This document shows, piece after piece, positions 15,967 to 27,239 of a DNA stretch of 64,000 nt. The translations under genes and the position numbers were made by a program. The number at the start of each line of letters is the position of its first letter. Positions within the stretch are counted from its first letter, which is position 1. The DNA comes from Diphasiastrum complanatum (lineage: Eukaryota; Streptophyta; Lycopodiopsida; Lycopodiales; Lycopodiaceae). The stretch spans positions 69,446,252 through 69,510,251 of the forward strand of contig CM055092.1 in the NCBI GenBank assembly GCA_029204225.1. Reading direction: 5' to 3'. The notes under the pieces are model-generated. The model worked only from the letters and a program-made list of their open reading frames with translations, was not told the DNA's origin and made no database searches.

Positions 15967-16456
15967 CAGGCATCGTTCAAAAGGATGAGAGCTAGGAAGG
16001 AATATCGTGAGCTCTAGAATGCCACTCTATCGGTACAAAAGCATTGGCGTGTTGCAACTGCCCGCCGTCAGTTGCTGCAATCTCTAAGGTTTAAACGAGC
16101 TTTGAAAAATTGAGCTGCAACTGTAATCCAAGCAATTTTTCGAGGTTGGTCTGTGAGGTGCAAGTTTCATAGGCAGTGTTCCACAGAAGACAAGAAATTG
16201 ATAAAAATTGATACAGCACGAGCAGCTGAATCATGCCAAGTTGAGGCAGCAAGAAAAATACAGTCTGCAATCTGATTCTTTCTCTTTAGGAGGAGTTGCC
16301 AAGTGAGATCAAAGCATATTACTTTATCTAAACACAATGACTGTATTTTTTCTCAGCAGATGTATGTGACCTGGAGCATGGATTGAGCTTCGTGTAACAA
16401 GACATTTAGTAAAACGGATGAATCAGATGCAGCTAGAGGCAGCTAAAGTGATCCAG
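15967..16456 (+). pseudogene. IQ-motif (calmodulin-binding) protein fragment
   Basis: A retained splice acceptor ttgcag precedes a frame with several IQ-type helices: SVQKHWRVATARRQLLQ, then AATVIQAIFRGWSVRCKF, then EAARKIQSAI followed by a stop and FFLFRRSCQVR. A last piece LEAAKVIQ is followed by a retained donor gtatta near 16457. Tandem IQ motifs of this spacing occur in myosin and ASPM-like proteins, and I cannot decide which. In-frame stops are at 16015, 16111, 16273 and 16384. The one at 16273 sits where the IQ consensus requires Arg. Retained splice sites indicate a duplicated genomic fragment and not a processed copy. Confidence 0.7.
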
Positions 16457-16593
16457 GTATTATAGATCCTACCTAGCTTTTGAGAGTTAGTTATAAGAAT
16501 ATTTGCTTCATGTTTTAGAGAACATACAACTGGTATATGGCCACAATGACTTAGCAGCTGATCGGACAGTCATTGTTGCTGCTGCTGCTATGA

Positions 16594-16815
16594 TTGCTAA
16601 TTGATTGGACAACTTATCTCCGTCAGATGTTTTTTTCAGCGCTGATGCTAGGTCATACCACTAGCAGGATGCAGATGCAATTGAAGATGCTCTGGAAAGG
16701 CTATTGCAATACATTAGAGTTGATGCAGGAACACGTTCCGATGGAGGAGAGATTCATCTTTCCTTTACCGGAAGAGGCTGCTAAAGGTAATGCTTTCTTA
16801 AGCGTCTTATGTTGA
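16594..16815 (+). pseudogene. Possible exon remnant, unidentified
   Basis: Ends with a donor-like gtaatg after gaggctgctaaag, and an acceptor-like tttttttcag lies at 16629-16638. Between them one frame reads DADAIEDALERLLQYIRV, which looks coding, but I do not recognise the family. It may belong to the same dead locus as the IQ fragment. Confidence 0.3.
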
Positions 16816-17353
16816 GAGTTCAATTCATAATTTTCTACATGTGCTCTTTTAATGATGTTTTAATGTCTGTGAAGGGCATCTGAATCGTCTCGCTTTTATG
16901 TTTTGTAGCTAACAATAGTTTCTATTCTGAAGTTGGCTACTCCCGTTGAGACTTTGCTTACTAAAGATTTGCACATTAATATTTTGTAGCACAGAATGTC
17001 ATTAATAGCACTAGGCTTAACGCCTCATACGATCAAATAGTCTTGGTGTGCATTAGCTCAAATCTTGCAAGAATAGACCGTTCAGGTTCAAATTGAGTTT
17101 GGGGACCACACTACTTAGCACATTACAATGAGACCTTATTTAAAACCAAGAATAGGACTGGAAGTTAAGGAGCTCCTGAAACCCAAAAATAGAATGCCTT
17201 CTTCCATGAAAACTAAAACTTCGATTCTTCTCTATAGATGTTTGTGGGCCAACATTTGCATCCGGATTTAATCTTTGTGATGCTTGATGTAAATTGCCTC
17301 TATTTAAATTTCTCCCTCTCATTTCATTGTTGCCTCGATTGAGTTTTCCACCT

Positions 17354-17695
17354 CTACCTCTCATGGTTATAGCTTGACCCATTGAGCAATTTCGAGAATT
17401 CACAAACATAGTTGCTCATCCAGGTTTGAATGTCCAAAAGATGTGCATTAGACAACATTTGATTGGAATCTAATAGAACTTCCAGTCCGCTATGGATAAG
17501 ATCCGATGAATCCTGAAGGACTTCAACGCAGTCATGCAAGGTTGCAACATCTCTTATCTTCACCTTTGCAGCGTTTGTACCATCCTTAGATCCTGCATGT
17601 AGAAGTCCTGACAGATAATGCAGGTCATTCACACTCTTTAAAGTACCTCTCATGGATTTGCCTACCAAACCCACATGACTATCCTTCTGCACCAC
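17354..17695 (-). pseudogene. Pectinesterase-inhibitor (PMEI)-like fragment
   Basis: A minus-strand frame of 113 codons contains ATLHDCVEVLQDSSDLIHSG and, after about 15 residues, LLDIQTWMSNYVCEF. This matches the four-helix PMEI pattern (ALxDCxExLxDS ... DxxTWLSAALTxxxTC) found alone or at the N terminus of plant pectin methylesterases. The expected signal peptide and first helices are not evident and the frame does not continue into a pectinesterase catalytic domain. The overlapping frame at 17140-17409, rich in Arg-Gly, is probably chance. Confidence 0.55.
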
Positions 17696-17699
17696 ACTA

Positions 17700-18440
17700 T
17701 CATTTTCTATAATCTTTATCTTATTTAATAAAAGACTTTTTGATAATGAAGTTGAATAGCTTGAATATGTCAGTGGGCTGGCCTTATGATAAAGGCCTAA
17801 GATTATAGTCCATAGTTGCCCTAAGATGATTATGGCCTAAGATTGTAGTCCACAGTCCATAGTCCATAGTCTACTGCTCTTATGTTCTATACTCCGAATA
17901 CGGCTTTTTCTGAGAAGTTTTTCTATTTAATCTACATCAAAAGAGTAACTTTTGTAGTACGAACCGTCTTCAACAAATCCATACACACATATACACACTC
18001 AATCCATACACACATATACACACTCGATCCATTTCTTCCATGCCAATGAATGTGAATACATTATGTGAGGAGGTAAGATAGTGATTGTATATATCAATAG
18101 CTAATAAGACATTATAGAACAATTCCAAGCTCTCGATGGACTATTGCTATTAGTTGAGAGTGCAAGCATTTAGTCTTGGGTTTTTTCCTTCCATTTTTTA
18201 TTTTCACTCACTTGCACCTATATTTAGTTGGCCTAATTGATCGCCTACTAATTTCTCTTAGCTCTCTGGACTTTTTCTCAAATGCCAACAACTTTGTTGT
18301 CATTTTCCTTGCTCAAAGGTCTATTGGCTTTTCAGACATCAAATCTACAAGATTACAAGACAGATCTTCTCTGAGCCTCACTAAGGGTAGCACCTGTTTC
18401 AGCCCTAAACAAATTCATACTTCACGCTCTTTGAACTATT
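17700..18440. other. No gene seen
   Basis: AT-rich with small direct repeats (ccatacacacatatacacactc twice near 17980-18025; tagtccatagt near 17820-17870). The open frame from 18176 runs into the satellite and is not credible. Confidence 0.5.
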
Positions 18441-19608
18441 CTCACAGCGAAACGTGTGTCTTTACGAGAAATCCTAAACGTAGTTATGGGATTCTAGGCC
18501 CGTCGAGCCAAGAATTGGTCACATTAAGTGAGAAACAATCAGAACCTTGGACGAGAGGTGTCCACAGGTTCGTGGGCTTGACACGAACCCACAGGACCAT
18601 TTTCAGCTCAATTTTTTACGTTGTTTGTCTAGAAACGACCTTTTTGTCAGGGGAATGCCACTAAATGGACTACTTTCCAATATCCCCGAGAACTAGTCCA
18701 GTGTCGCCAAACAAAGTCCATTTTTTAGATCGTCTGTTCCGTCCTGTGCTGCACGCCGATACGAATTTACAACACTAAGCTAGGCTCCAAATGGTTCAGT
18801 ACTCACAGCGAAACGTGTGTCCGAACCAGAAACCCTAAAATAGTATTGGGACTCTAGGCCCGTGAGCTAGAAATTGGTCGAATTTAGTACAAAACGGTCA
18901 GAACTTCAGACAGGAGGTGTCCACAGGTTTGTGGGCTTGACTCGAACCCGCATAACTATTTGCAGCTCAATTTCGATGTCGTTTGTCTAGAAACGCCCTT
19001 TCTGTCGGGGGGAATGCCACTAAAATGGACTACTTTCCAGCATCCCCGAGAATTGGTCCAGTGTCAACGAACGGAGTCCACTTTGCAGAAAGTTAGTTCC
19101 AGTACTCACAACGAAATGTGCGTCCGAACTGGACACCCTAAATGTAGTGCTGGGATTCTAGGCCCGTCGAGCCAGTGGTCGGATTTAGTAAAAAACGGTC
19201 AGAACTTCAGACGCGGGAGGTTCCACAAGTTCGTGGGCTCGACACAAACCCACAGGACCATTTGCAACTCAATTTTGACGTTGTTTGTCCATAAACAACC
19301 TTTTTGTTGGGGGGAATGCCAGTAAATGGACTACTTTCCAGCATCTCCGAGAACTGGTTCAATGTCGTCGAATGAAGTTTGTTTTTCAGATCGTTTGTTC
19401 CGTCCTGTGCTGCACGCCGATACGAACCTACAACACAAAATTGGGCTCCAAATGGTTCGGTACTTATAGCGAAAAGTGCATCCGAACCAAAAACCCTAAA
19501 CGTTGTGTTGGGATTATAGGCCCGTCAGTAAAAAACGGTCAGAACTTCTCGGACGGGAGGTGTCCATAGGTTCGTGGGTTTGACACGAATCCACATGATA
19601 GTGCATCT
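18440..19608. repeat. Satellite array 2, about 360-bp unit, three to four copies
   Basis: Same family as 1680-3195. The cctaaa landmark recurs near 18467, 18831, 19133 and 19491. One unit is shortened by about 60 bp. The array stops at about 19608, exactly where open coding sequence of the Penelope-like element begins. Confidence 0.88.
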
Positions 19609-22436
19609 CAATTGGAATCTTTCTCTCAAGAAATCTGTGAAATAGACCACTAGTCTGCCTTTGAATTCTGCCAATCTAAAAGTTGTCAAGTACCGCTGGT
19701 ACCTATTCGTACCATTGAATTCAAATCTGCCAAGTCTGCCTACAAACTCTGGAGCCTTCCCTCTGTTAATTTTTTGGCACCCATTTATGTTGAGCTTTGG
19801 ATTACTCTTACACAGCTTACTGAAACTGAAATTCAATCCTTCAAGCTTGCTGCTTTGCATAAGAATCGCTCCTTTGATATGCCTATTGCATTTGATATTG
19901 TCATCAAGATGAGCAAATTTGAACTTACGAGATGCCCTTCTGAGCAAACCTGCGCTAGAATCAAAGGCCACTTTGAGACGGACTTTAATAGAATGAACCT
20001 AAATCAAGCTAATCACGCTATCTGGTATATGATGAACAACCTTGCCAAATTCTTCCCGATGCTTCGTTACAAAACTAACTCAATGCCTTCTTTCTTTGGC
20101 TTCATAAGCCTGCTAGAGATGTTGTCAAATTCCACCTTACCTTTTTGTACATCAGACAACACATTATTGATGCTGCCATTGAACTCTCCATTAACCCTAC
20201 GGCCACGCTGCTTGCTCACCTTGGTGATACTAAGAATATACGAGAAATTGAACGCCTGCTTAAAAAACCGAGCTTCTCTACCTTACAGGATAAATACTTC
20301 CAAAATACAAGCAGAAAGACTAGTTCCTTCAATTTAAATAATTCAAGTTCAGTCATCATAGGCAGTGTCAACACAAGTAAAGGCAATGAGGGACAGAGCA
20401 GTGGTGGAAAAGGGGATCTTCCTATCAGAAAGCTGAACTTTTACTGTGATTGATCCTTGTGCAGGAAGATATTGAAGAGCGTAGAGTATTGGGGGTCAGT
20501 GCAGTTGGTAGGCGACGACTTTTGGTGAGAAGAGATAAAGTAAAGATGTTTTTACATTTACGTTAATAGATGCTTTGAGAGTATAAACGTAAAACAATTT
20601 TATTCTGAGATTTTACTTCATTTATTTGACTACATTGATGACATTTTTGAGGAAATCATGTTTGGCTGGACCTTTTTTCTGCATTTGAAACACGAATGGT
20701 ATAAACCCTTTCAAGTTTTTTGTGATTTTGATACTGATCATATTCCACCTTGTATGTGCTCAAGTTCTAAACGTTTTAAAGAGCTTATTGACAATAATCT
20801 TGGGCATGTTATTTCTACAAATACTGGAATTATCTATAATAAGTTTTTAAGGAGCGACCTGAACAAAGGACTCAATCACATTCCGCTACGTTAATCTAAC
20901 ATTAATGAGGTCACTTTGGAACTTTATCATGGATGGTTAAAATTGGATACTTTCTTACCCTATTATCAGAATGTGGATCATGTTATTATTGTGGAACATG
21001 CTCTAGTTTGCAAGCTTACTGTAACAAACCTTTTAAAGAAGACTAGATGGCTACAAGAAATTTTTTTTACAAAGTTGGATCTTAAAAATGCTATTGATGA
21101 ATGTGACTAGATCACTACCTTCTTATACATAAACAAAATAGATAAAGCCCATCATAATCCTTGTTTCATGTGCATAAATTTTGTTAGGAACTTGGCATTG
21201 CAAAGATTATCTGGTCCAAATTTTGCTCCTATCCCAGACATTGAAAACAATAACATTGATAATGCCTTGACAATTACTAAGCATACTTTTTCCGATATAC
21301 TACCAGAGGACCTTCTTGGAAAAGAAGATTTACCTTTTCTACTTTGCACCTATAAAGCACACAAAAATACTTTTAGATGGATTACAAACGCACATGACTG
21401 TTATTTTTCAAAGGTGGCCACATTTCTTTCTGGAGCTCTTGGTATTCTGTCTCCACTCCTCGTGGAGGGGGCAAGCCTTAAGGCACATGCATACCGGAGT
21501 TACCTAAATGTGGATACCAACACATTTTGGTAGTGCGACTCATCCATTGACTTGTATCTCAACGTGCCACACAAAATCACTTCTATGTGGTCCATTGATA
21601 TCTCTAAGTGCTATGAAAACATTCCTCTTAATGGCCCAGATGGGCTTAAGACTATCATACGAACAATGATCCTACATGCTTTCAAATTCAGCAAGAACGA
21701 AAATCTTGCTTATAAGTGGAAATCTACTTATGAGGAATGTAAATGGAAATGGATTAGCAACCCAACACGAATAAGTGGACTCTTATAAACAAATTACTAC
21801 TTTGCCAATGGAATGATTTACTGATGCATTGTCAGACTCGAAAACAAAGCCTGGAGACAGGTTTGTGGCATATCCATGGGCTTTGCATGTTCCCCTACAT
21901 GGTGTAACAGGTAGTTGTCTTTTTATGAATTACAGTTTATGAAAAGACTTGCCAGACTTGGACAATTGGAATATCTCCGGGCATTTAAGAATACCTTTCG
22001 ATATATTGATGACATTTGTTTTATTGAAAATCCGGCAGCTCTTTTATTTTTGGATAAAGAACAACCACATACCAATAATAATGCTAAATGGATTTATCTT
22101 CTGGAGTATTTGACCGTCAAAAGTGAGGAAACTAATGGCAATATGGTAAACTTCATGAATAATACCACGACCTTTAATTATGAGTCTAGCATTTTTTATA
22201 TGAAAAAGTTTGATAAAAGAAAGGAATTACCTTTTCCTTGTTTGCAGTTCATTCACTTGGCATCCAATAGACCGATTTTTAACTCTTATAAGGTTATTCT
22301 TGCACAGTTTATTGCTGCTATGTATTGTTGTAGCAATCAGACACAAAAAAATGGCTTTATGAAAGGAAGACTCTACGGAATAGTAACAAAAATTTCCTAC
22401 ACAACATGTTTTTTGGTCTTTTCACTTTACCAATAA
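19609..22436 (+). pseudogene. Penelope-like retroelement reverse transcriptase, decayed
   Basis: One reading path covers about 900 codons. 19609-20100 is one frame, with one frameshift near 20100. The rest to 22436 is a single frame broken only by stops at 20451, 20526, 20541, 20892, 21108, 21531, 21786, 21822 and 21912. Motifs in order: CMC (20751-20759); HVISTNTGIIYNKFLR (from 20805); YKAHKNTFRWITNA (about 21350, RT motif 2 region); DISKCYENIPL (21597-21629, motif A); GISMGFACSPTWCN (21867-21908, motif B); RYIDDI (21999-22016, catalytic motif C); then KRKELPFPCLQFIHLASNRP. This order, with RYIDD instead of YxDD and the HV-T-x-I-xN-xLR block, fits Penelope-like elements, possibly the Chlamys/Naiad branch. 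No GIY-YIG endonuclease is visible, so it is either 5' truncated or endonuclease-less. A poly-repeat follows at 22516. Confidence 0.72.
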
Positions 22437-22470
22437 ATGTAGATTTTCTTTTGGTGGGCAGTAGCACTCC

Positions 22471-22500
22471 GTCTCAAGGGTGCTAACTGCCCCCTGAGAC
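22471..22500 (+). other. Stem-loop just 3' of the Penelope-like ORF
   Basis: gtctcaaggg pairs with cccctgagac (9 of 10 positions) across a 10-base loop, 35 bases after the final stop. Could be a 3' structural signal of the retroelement; function not shown. Confidence 0.4.
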
Positions 22501-22514
22501 ACCTAGCTAACTGT

Positions 22515-22515
<1 letters not shown>

Positions 22516-22573
<58 letters not shown>
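22516..22573. repeat. (TC)n microsatellite
   Basis: About 29 TC units, possibly the 3' terminus of the Penelope-like element, since these elements often end next to simple repeats. Confidence 0.97.
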
Positions 22574-22574
<1 letters not shown>

Positions 22575-24734
22575 GAGCTCTATTATGCAGTTACTACGTT
22601 GGTTTTTACCTGCTAATACTTCATGGAAGGAATTTACCCGTATGGTATGACATCTATTTAATTGCCTTACCTTGCTAAGACTTATGTAAATGGCCAAAAA
22701 GGGAAAAAAAAATTCAAATTTTTCCTTTGGAGGGAAACTTTGGTTGCTTTGATGGCTAAGATCTGTGCACATTTGGATGAAATGATCTAACAGTGTGCAG
22801 CAAGTGATTGGTGCAGAGACATTTATTTCAAATCAATGGTAAAGGAAAATGATCCTTTTTGGTGACTGCATTAAGCGCCTTTAGATTCACATAAATCCGC
22901 ATTCTGCCATTCTTCTCTCTTGTATTTGCTTCTCTACTTCCACAACTGAAGCTTGGAATAGAAGAGACTTGCGATTTCCATTGGAAGAGTAATTGGGCTT
23001 CAGATACTACGAAGCCAAGGTAAGAGATCCAATATAGTTTGGCGCCACTTTCTTTCTACTTTCAAGTATTCGTAATGCCAAATAACACTATTGAATGGCT
23101 CTATCAGCGATTAACCAATATTGAATAGCACTATTGATCCGCACAACTGAACAAGTGGGCGCTGCCTCAGCGCTTTGGATACAACATTTCAAAAGTATGA
23201 ATACAAACTTTATCAACTTTACTGGCTGTTCTAACAACGAACAGTCACGTTGAAATGATTGTTCGTTGTTAGAACAGTCATTTCAACGTGACTGTGTTAA
23301 GCTTTGCTTATCTCTGATAATCAAGATGATGGCATGATTAATGGACCGCTGCATGCGGCCTACCTACTGCCATGCGTTTTTGCAATAAATGCTCAATTAA
23401 ATCATCATACTTATTGCTTGAGCAGCAGTAGTTTGCGTTGAGGGCAGCGATGGACCATCACAAGTATACTATTACTCTTGCACTTTACATTTTGGTCACT
23501 GTTTGTATACATGCATGCCTTGAATCCACGTGTATAGATCGTGCTATGAGCAGCGATGGACCATCCCGAGTTTTCTAGTATGCTCACTACATGCTGTGGT
23601 TATGAGTATTGTGAGTGCATGCCTTGAAATTGTTTTTTGTTACTCAACAAAGGCTACCATAGTGCTCTCTTTATGGTTAAAGCAATGCTTATTAAGCTTG
23701 ACTGGATATGAGGTATATACTTGCTCTTCAAGTATAAGTAACACGTGATGATATCTCTGTTTTTCATTTTCTCAATGGTGATGATGGTTTAACTAGGATA
23801 TAATGAGGAAGAGGAGTGTTACCAGAATAATTACGCTATATCTGAATGCACTAGTATGCATACTTTGAAGGTTTATATAGTAGTAGCTATGATAATAGCA
23901 TGCTATAATGAAAACGACATTATCGAAGACCCCTAATTGAGTAATGACACGATACCCCTATTAAGAATACGCACTGATGCAAGTCACGCTTGTGAGAGTT
24001 AGCTATATGCTTAGAATGGTGTTTTTTGAAAGCATTGTCGTAATACTACTTACGTCGTATGTCCGTCATTTAACAAAGTGTTTAATTGACTTAAGTGTGG
24101 TTGCTTTAAAGTAAGCTAATAACTCAGTAAGAACTCGACCGTGGTGTGTCTGAATGACATGGATTTGTCCAGACTATAAGGTGCCTGGACTCCCTACGAT
24201 CTTTGTGGAAATGCATGGGGCTAGTATGGCACGGATCTGCCCTAGTACCTGGCACCGATACCAATGTCAAGTTTCTTGTCATATGTGTAGTGTAGAATGG
24301 CTGCTTACATACTGAATGCTCATCTGAACATAATACATTGTTCTTGCTCTTGTACTAATCAGAATGACATCTGCCCTAATACGGTTACGTTAAAGGGCAA
24401 AATGTGTTGCTATTTATGAAATGCTTGATAGGGAAGATTGGACATAACTTTTTGTAATTGCAATCAGGCTGGTAAAGTAGTGAATCTTGTTTCGGACATG
24501 GATAACAATTGATGCTCAACTATGACACTTGTCTTCCTCACTTGACTAACTCATGTGGTTTTGTTTTGTGGGATGGTGGCAGGTAACAGCTGGGTGTCCT
24601 AAAACTTGCTTCAGTTTTTGGTACTTTGTACTGTTAAACTTTATACGGCTATATTGTAACCTATTATGCTATAAATTAAAGGGTTCAAAGGGTTTGGTCT
24701 TGACTTGTCAAGAGGGACTATGTGATGTTCTGTT
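22574..24734. other. No gene seen; contains an interleaved inverted repeat and a partial duplication
   Basis: No coding signal on either strand. At 23226-23294 two inverted repeats are interleaved (separate entry). A block with gcagcgatggaccatc and gcatgccttgaa is duplicated with a spacing of about 100-120 bp (23445-23660). Confidence 0.5.
23226..23294. repeat. Interleaved inverted repeats A-B-A'-B' (pseudoknot order)
   Basis: A = ctgttctaacaacgaaca (23226-23243), B = gtcacgttgaaatga (23244-23258), one T, A' = exact reverse complement of A (23260-23277), B' = exact reverse complement of B (23278-23292). With overlap of A the B arm extends to 17 bp. All 33 pairs are perfect. Confidence 0.97.
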
Positions 24735-24951
24735 ACTCTCTCTCTGGGAGGGGGCATCGAGAGGGCGTGCAGGAAGGGCGCATAAGGAGGGCGGGCAGGG
24801 AGGGCACATGGAGGGCGCATGGGTGGGGGTGCAAGAGGGGGAGCACGCAGGGAGGGCACATGGAGGCCGCGCGAGAGCGAGTGGGGAGGGCATAGGGAGG
24901 GTGTACAGGAGGGGGGTGCAGGGAGGGCGCCCCTCCCCCTCCTCTCTCTGT

Positions 24952-24952
<1 letters not shown>
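24735..24952 (+). repeat. G-rich minisatellite
   Basis: Imperfect tandem units close to gcagggagggcacatggagg, with many GGG runs on the plus strand (G-quadruplex capable). Strikingly GC-rich against an AT-rich background. Open frames in several phases are compositional. Confidence 0.85.

Positions 24953-25011
<59 letters not shown>
24953..25011. repeat. (CA)n microsatellite
   Basis: About 29 CA units between the G-rich minisatellite and the fourth CTAG terminus. Confidence 0.98.
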
Positions 25012-25012
<1 letters not shown>

Positions 25013-25017
25013 ATCGG

Positions 25018-25034
25018 CGGGCACACTTCGCTAG
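25018..25034 (+). mobile_element. Helitron-like 3' terminus, copy 4
   Basis: The bases cgggcacacttcgctag, then T. Preceded by ccatcgg, as copy 1 is preceded by gccatcga. The G-rich minisatellite and (CA)n may be the body of this element. Confidence 0.35.
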
Positions 25035-26230
25035 TTATTATCATGTGAATCTCAAAGGAACCATTACATCACATTACATTGGAGGAGAAAGAGAGAGACG
25101 AAGAGCAAGAGAGCTTCAAGTTGTGTGATGTATCCATAAGGGCACATAACAATTTACCTGAGGTGATAGTCTCATTACATGAGACAGAACATTGGCTGGA
25201 GCTATGGAACGTATGGGTGCCATGTGTCAATGTTCTCTATTGGTGTGAGACAACCCTTTTGTTTATTGACTTGCAACAACAACACTTTGAAATCTATTCT
25301 ATCTATCATAAACATGAAATGTCAAGCAAAGCACCAAGTTTTTTTTTTAATAACCTTAGATACCTGGTTTAATAATTAGATAGATGAAACTACCTATTGA
25401 TTATGTATCAATATAAAAATTTTGCATATTCATTACTCTACTCTCAACTAGTTGAGGCATCATAGACAACCATGATCGTTTCAATAGGTGGCTAGTTAAT
25501 TTGGTTAGTCAGTTAGCAACTTTGAATATGAATAGATGGAACTATAGATTAATGTAGGATCGTATAGAGCTGAATCTTGAACCTGAACAATTAATAGAGC
25601 TATGTTGGAGGTTTTATTAGACAAAGTACTAGTTTGGCTATTTAGTTCTAGACAAAAATTTGCAGGCATGTTCAATACTATGAAAATAGCTTCCAAAATT
25701 CTCGGCGAAGGTTCCTGGCCAATAGGGTATCTCAACGAAGGTTATGTAGGTCTCAGCCCTCGCCTAAGTGCATCCTTTGCCTAGTACTGCATTTAATGAC
25801 TTTTTCTAGAATTTTTGTTGTAATATACCAACAAAGAATTGCTAGATACGTGGTGTATTTATGTCGTTTCCCAAGGAGATAGCACTTTAAAGTTGTTAAA
25901 TTGGTACAGTCCTGATTTATTTCGAATGAAATGGAGTCGAGTGTTAATATGGTTGTCAACATACATTTTATAAGTAACCAATATTACTTTTGTTGTGGGT
26001 GTGTGATGACAAACTACAGTTTGACTCATCAAGTTGTCAACATGGATCTATGTTATGTTCAATGTAGACATGTACGAACAGACAAATAGTTAATCTTATT
26101 TGTGAATTGATATGTTCTAGACAGAAGTCCTCAACAACTAAAGTCCAATCATGGTTAAAGAACTCAAATAGTTCGCGAATATGTTAGAAACAATTATCTT
26201 CATTAGCAACACGAATATAGATCAATAACT
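25035..26230. other. No gene seen; repeat block 25478-25601
   Basis: The block 25478-25601 is about 80 percent identical to 37360-37474 in the same orientation (shared ggctagttaa, gttagcaactttgaatatga, gttgaatcttgaacct). No protein recognised. Confidence 0.5.
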
Positions 26231-26978
26231 CAATTTCTCAAGCAAGGACTAACATTTCACATGCACACATACTTCACTATCAGTGATTGTGGAAAACTGC
26301 ACCAAGGGATACTTTACTCGGGTGTCGAACACAAAGTATTCGCACAGACGGGTAAACTAAAGACAGTTCTTTAGATCAACTTTACGGAAACACAGCAAAC
26401 GACTATAATGAACTATTGTACTGTCTGACCAAAGAATGATTTAAGTAATGCATACTCGATTCAAAATCACTCACACTCAGTAGTGCGGAGAACAGAAATC
26501 AAGAAAAATAATCTTCGACGCTCTATTCACTTCTTCAATCTCACAATACAGGAACTCTCTCTTTCTCTCGGTGGTGTGAGAATGAAGCGTGTCTTCATTT
26601 ATATTACCTATGGAATGAGCAAACACACATCTATAGATTCCAGATGCGATGCTCTATTACTAACTCTAGTTAATAAATGAGTTATAAATACATGTAAATT
26701 ACACCATTGAAGGTAACTTTCACTAAGAGTTTAATTTACTCTAGTTTGAAGTGACGATACGAATCTAATCGCTTCGTGTTCCAGACATCGTTTCATTTCA
26801 GGAGGTCTTGTCCTTTAATAGAAGATGGGTCCTTAGCATTCATATCCCAAAAAATGATAAAGGCCTCTTTATAATTTGCATTTGTCCAACACATATCTTC
26901 ATTTCCAAGTATAAATTGCCATATTTGAGAAAATATTCATTATCTAGCAAATATGTGGTATCACATATCCCCCTCCTC
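26230..26978 (-). mobile_element. Candidate 3' LTR and polypurine tract of the minus-strand gypsy element
   Basis: On the minus strand GAGGAGGGGGA (complement of 26968-26978) is followed after two bases by TGTGATACCACAT (from 26965 downward), the arrangement of a polypurine tract and LTR start. The left edge is arbitrary: I see no partner LTR near 37 kb and no TSD. It fits the gypsy pol remnants, which share this strand and lie upstream of it. Confidence 0.35.
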
Positions 26979-27239
26979 AAATGTGAAACGTCCTCGTGAA
27001 TAGATAATCTTCGTTTCGAGATTTATTCATTCTTTAGAAAAGAATATTTTTGTACCGTTGAATACTTCACCTTTTAAATATTCGTTAGGTCAAATGTGAA
27101 GATATTTTTTCATTCGTTGAATATATGACCTTCACTTGATATTTTAGAATCAAATGTTGATTCAAACATAAAATAAGCATCATCACATATGAAAGCTCAG
27201 CATCGCATAATCTGCAACGCCATATACAAAAATCTGGAA

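Noticed and set aside
17140-17409. RGG-rich ORF on the minus strand
   Set aside because: It overlaps the PMEI-like frame in a different phase and has no continuation or start context; probably chance.
18960-19569. Open frames of 90-120 codons inside satellite array 2
   Set aside because: The homologous frames are closed in the other satellite units and codon-level conservation is absent.
19609-22600. Hammerhead ribozyme, as known from some Penelope-like elements
   Set aside because: I looked for the CTGANGA...GAAA core on both sides of the ORF and did not find a convincing one.
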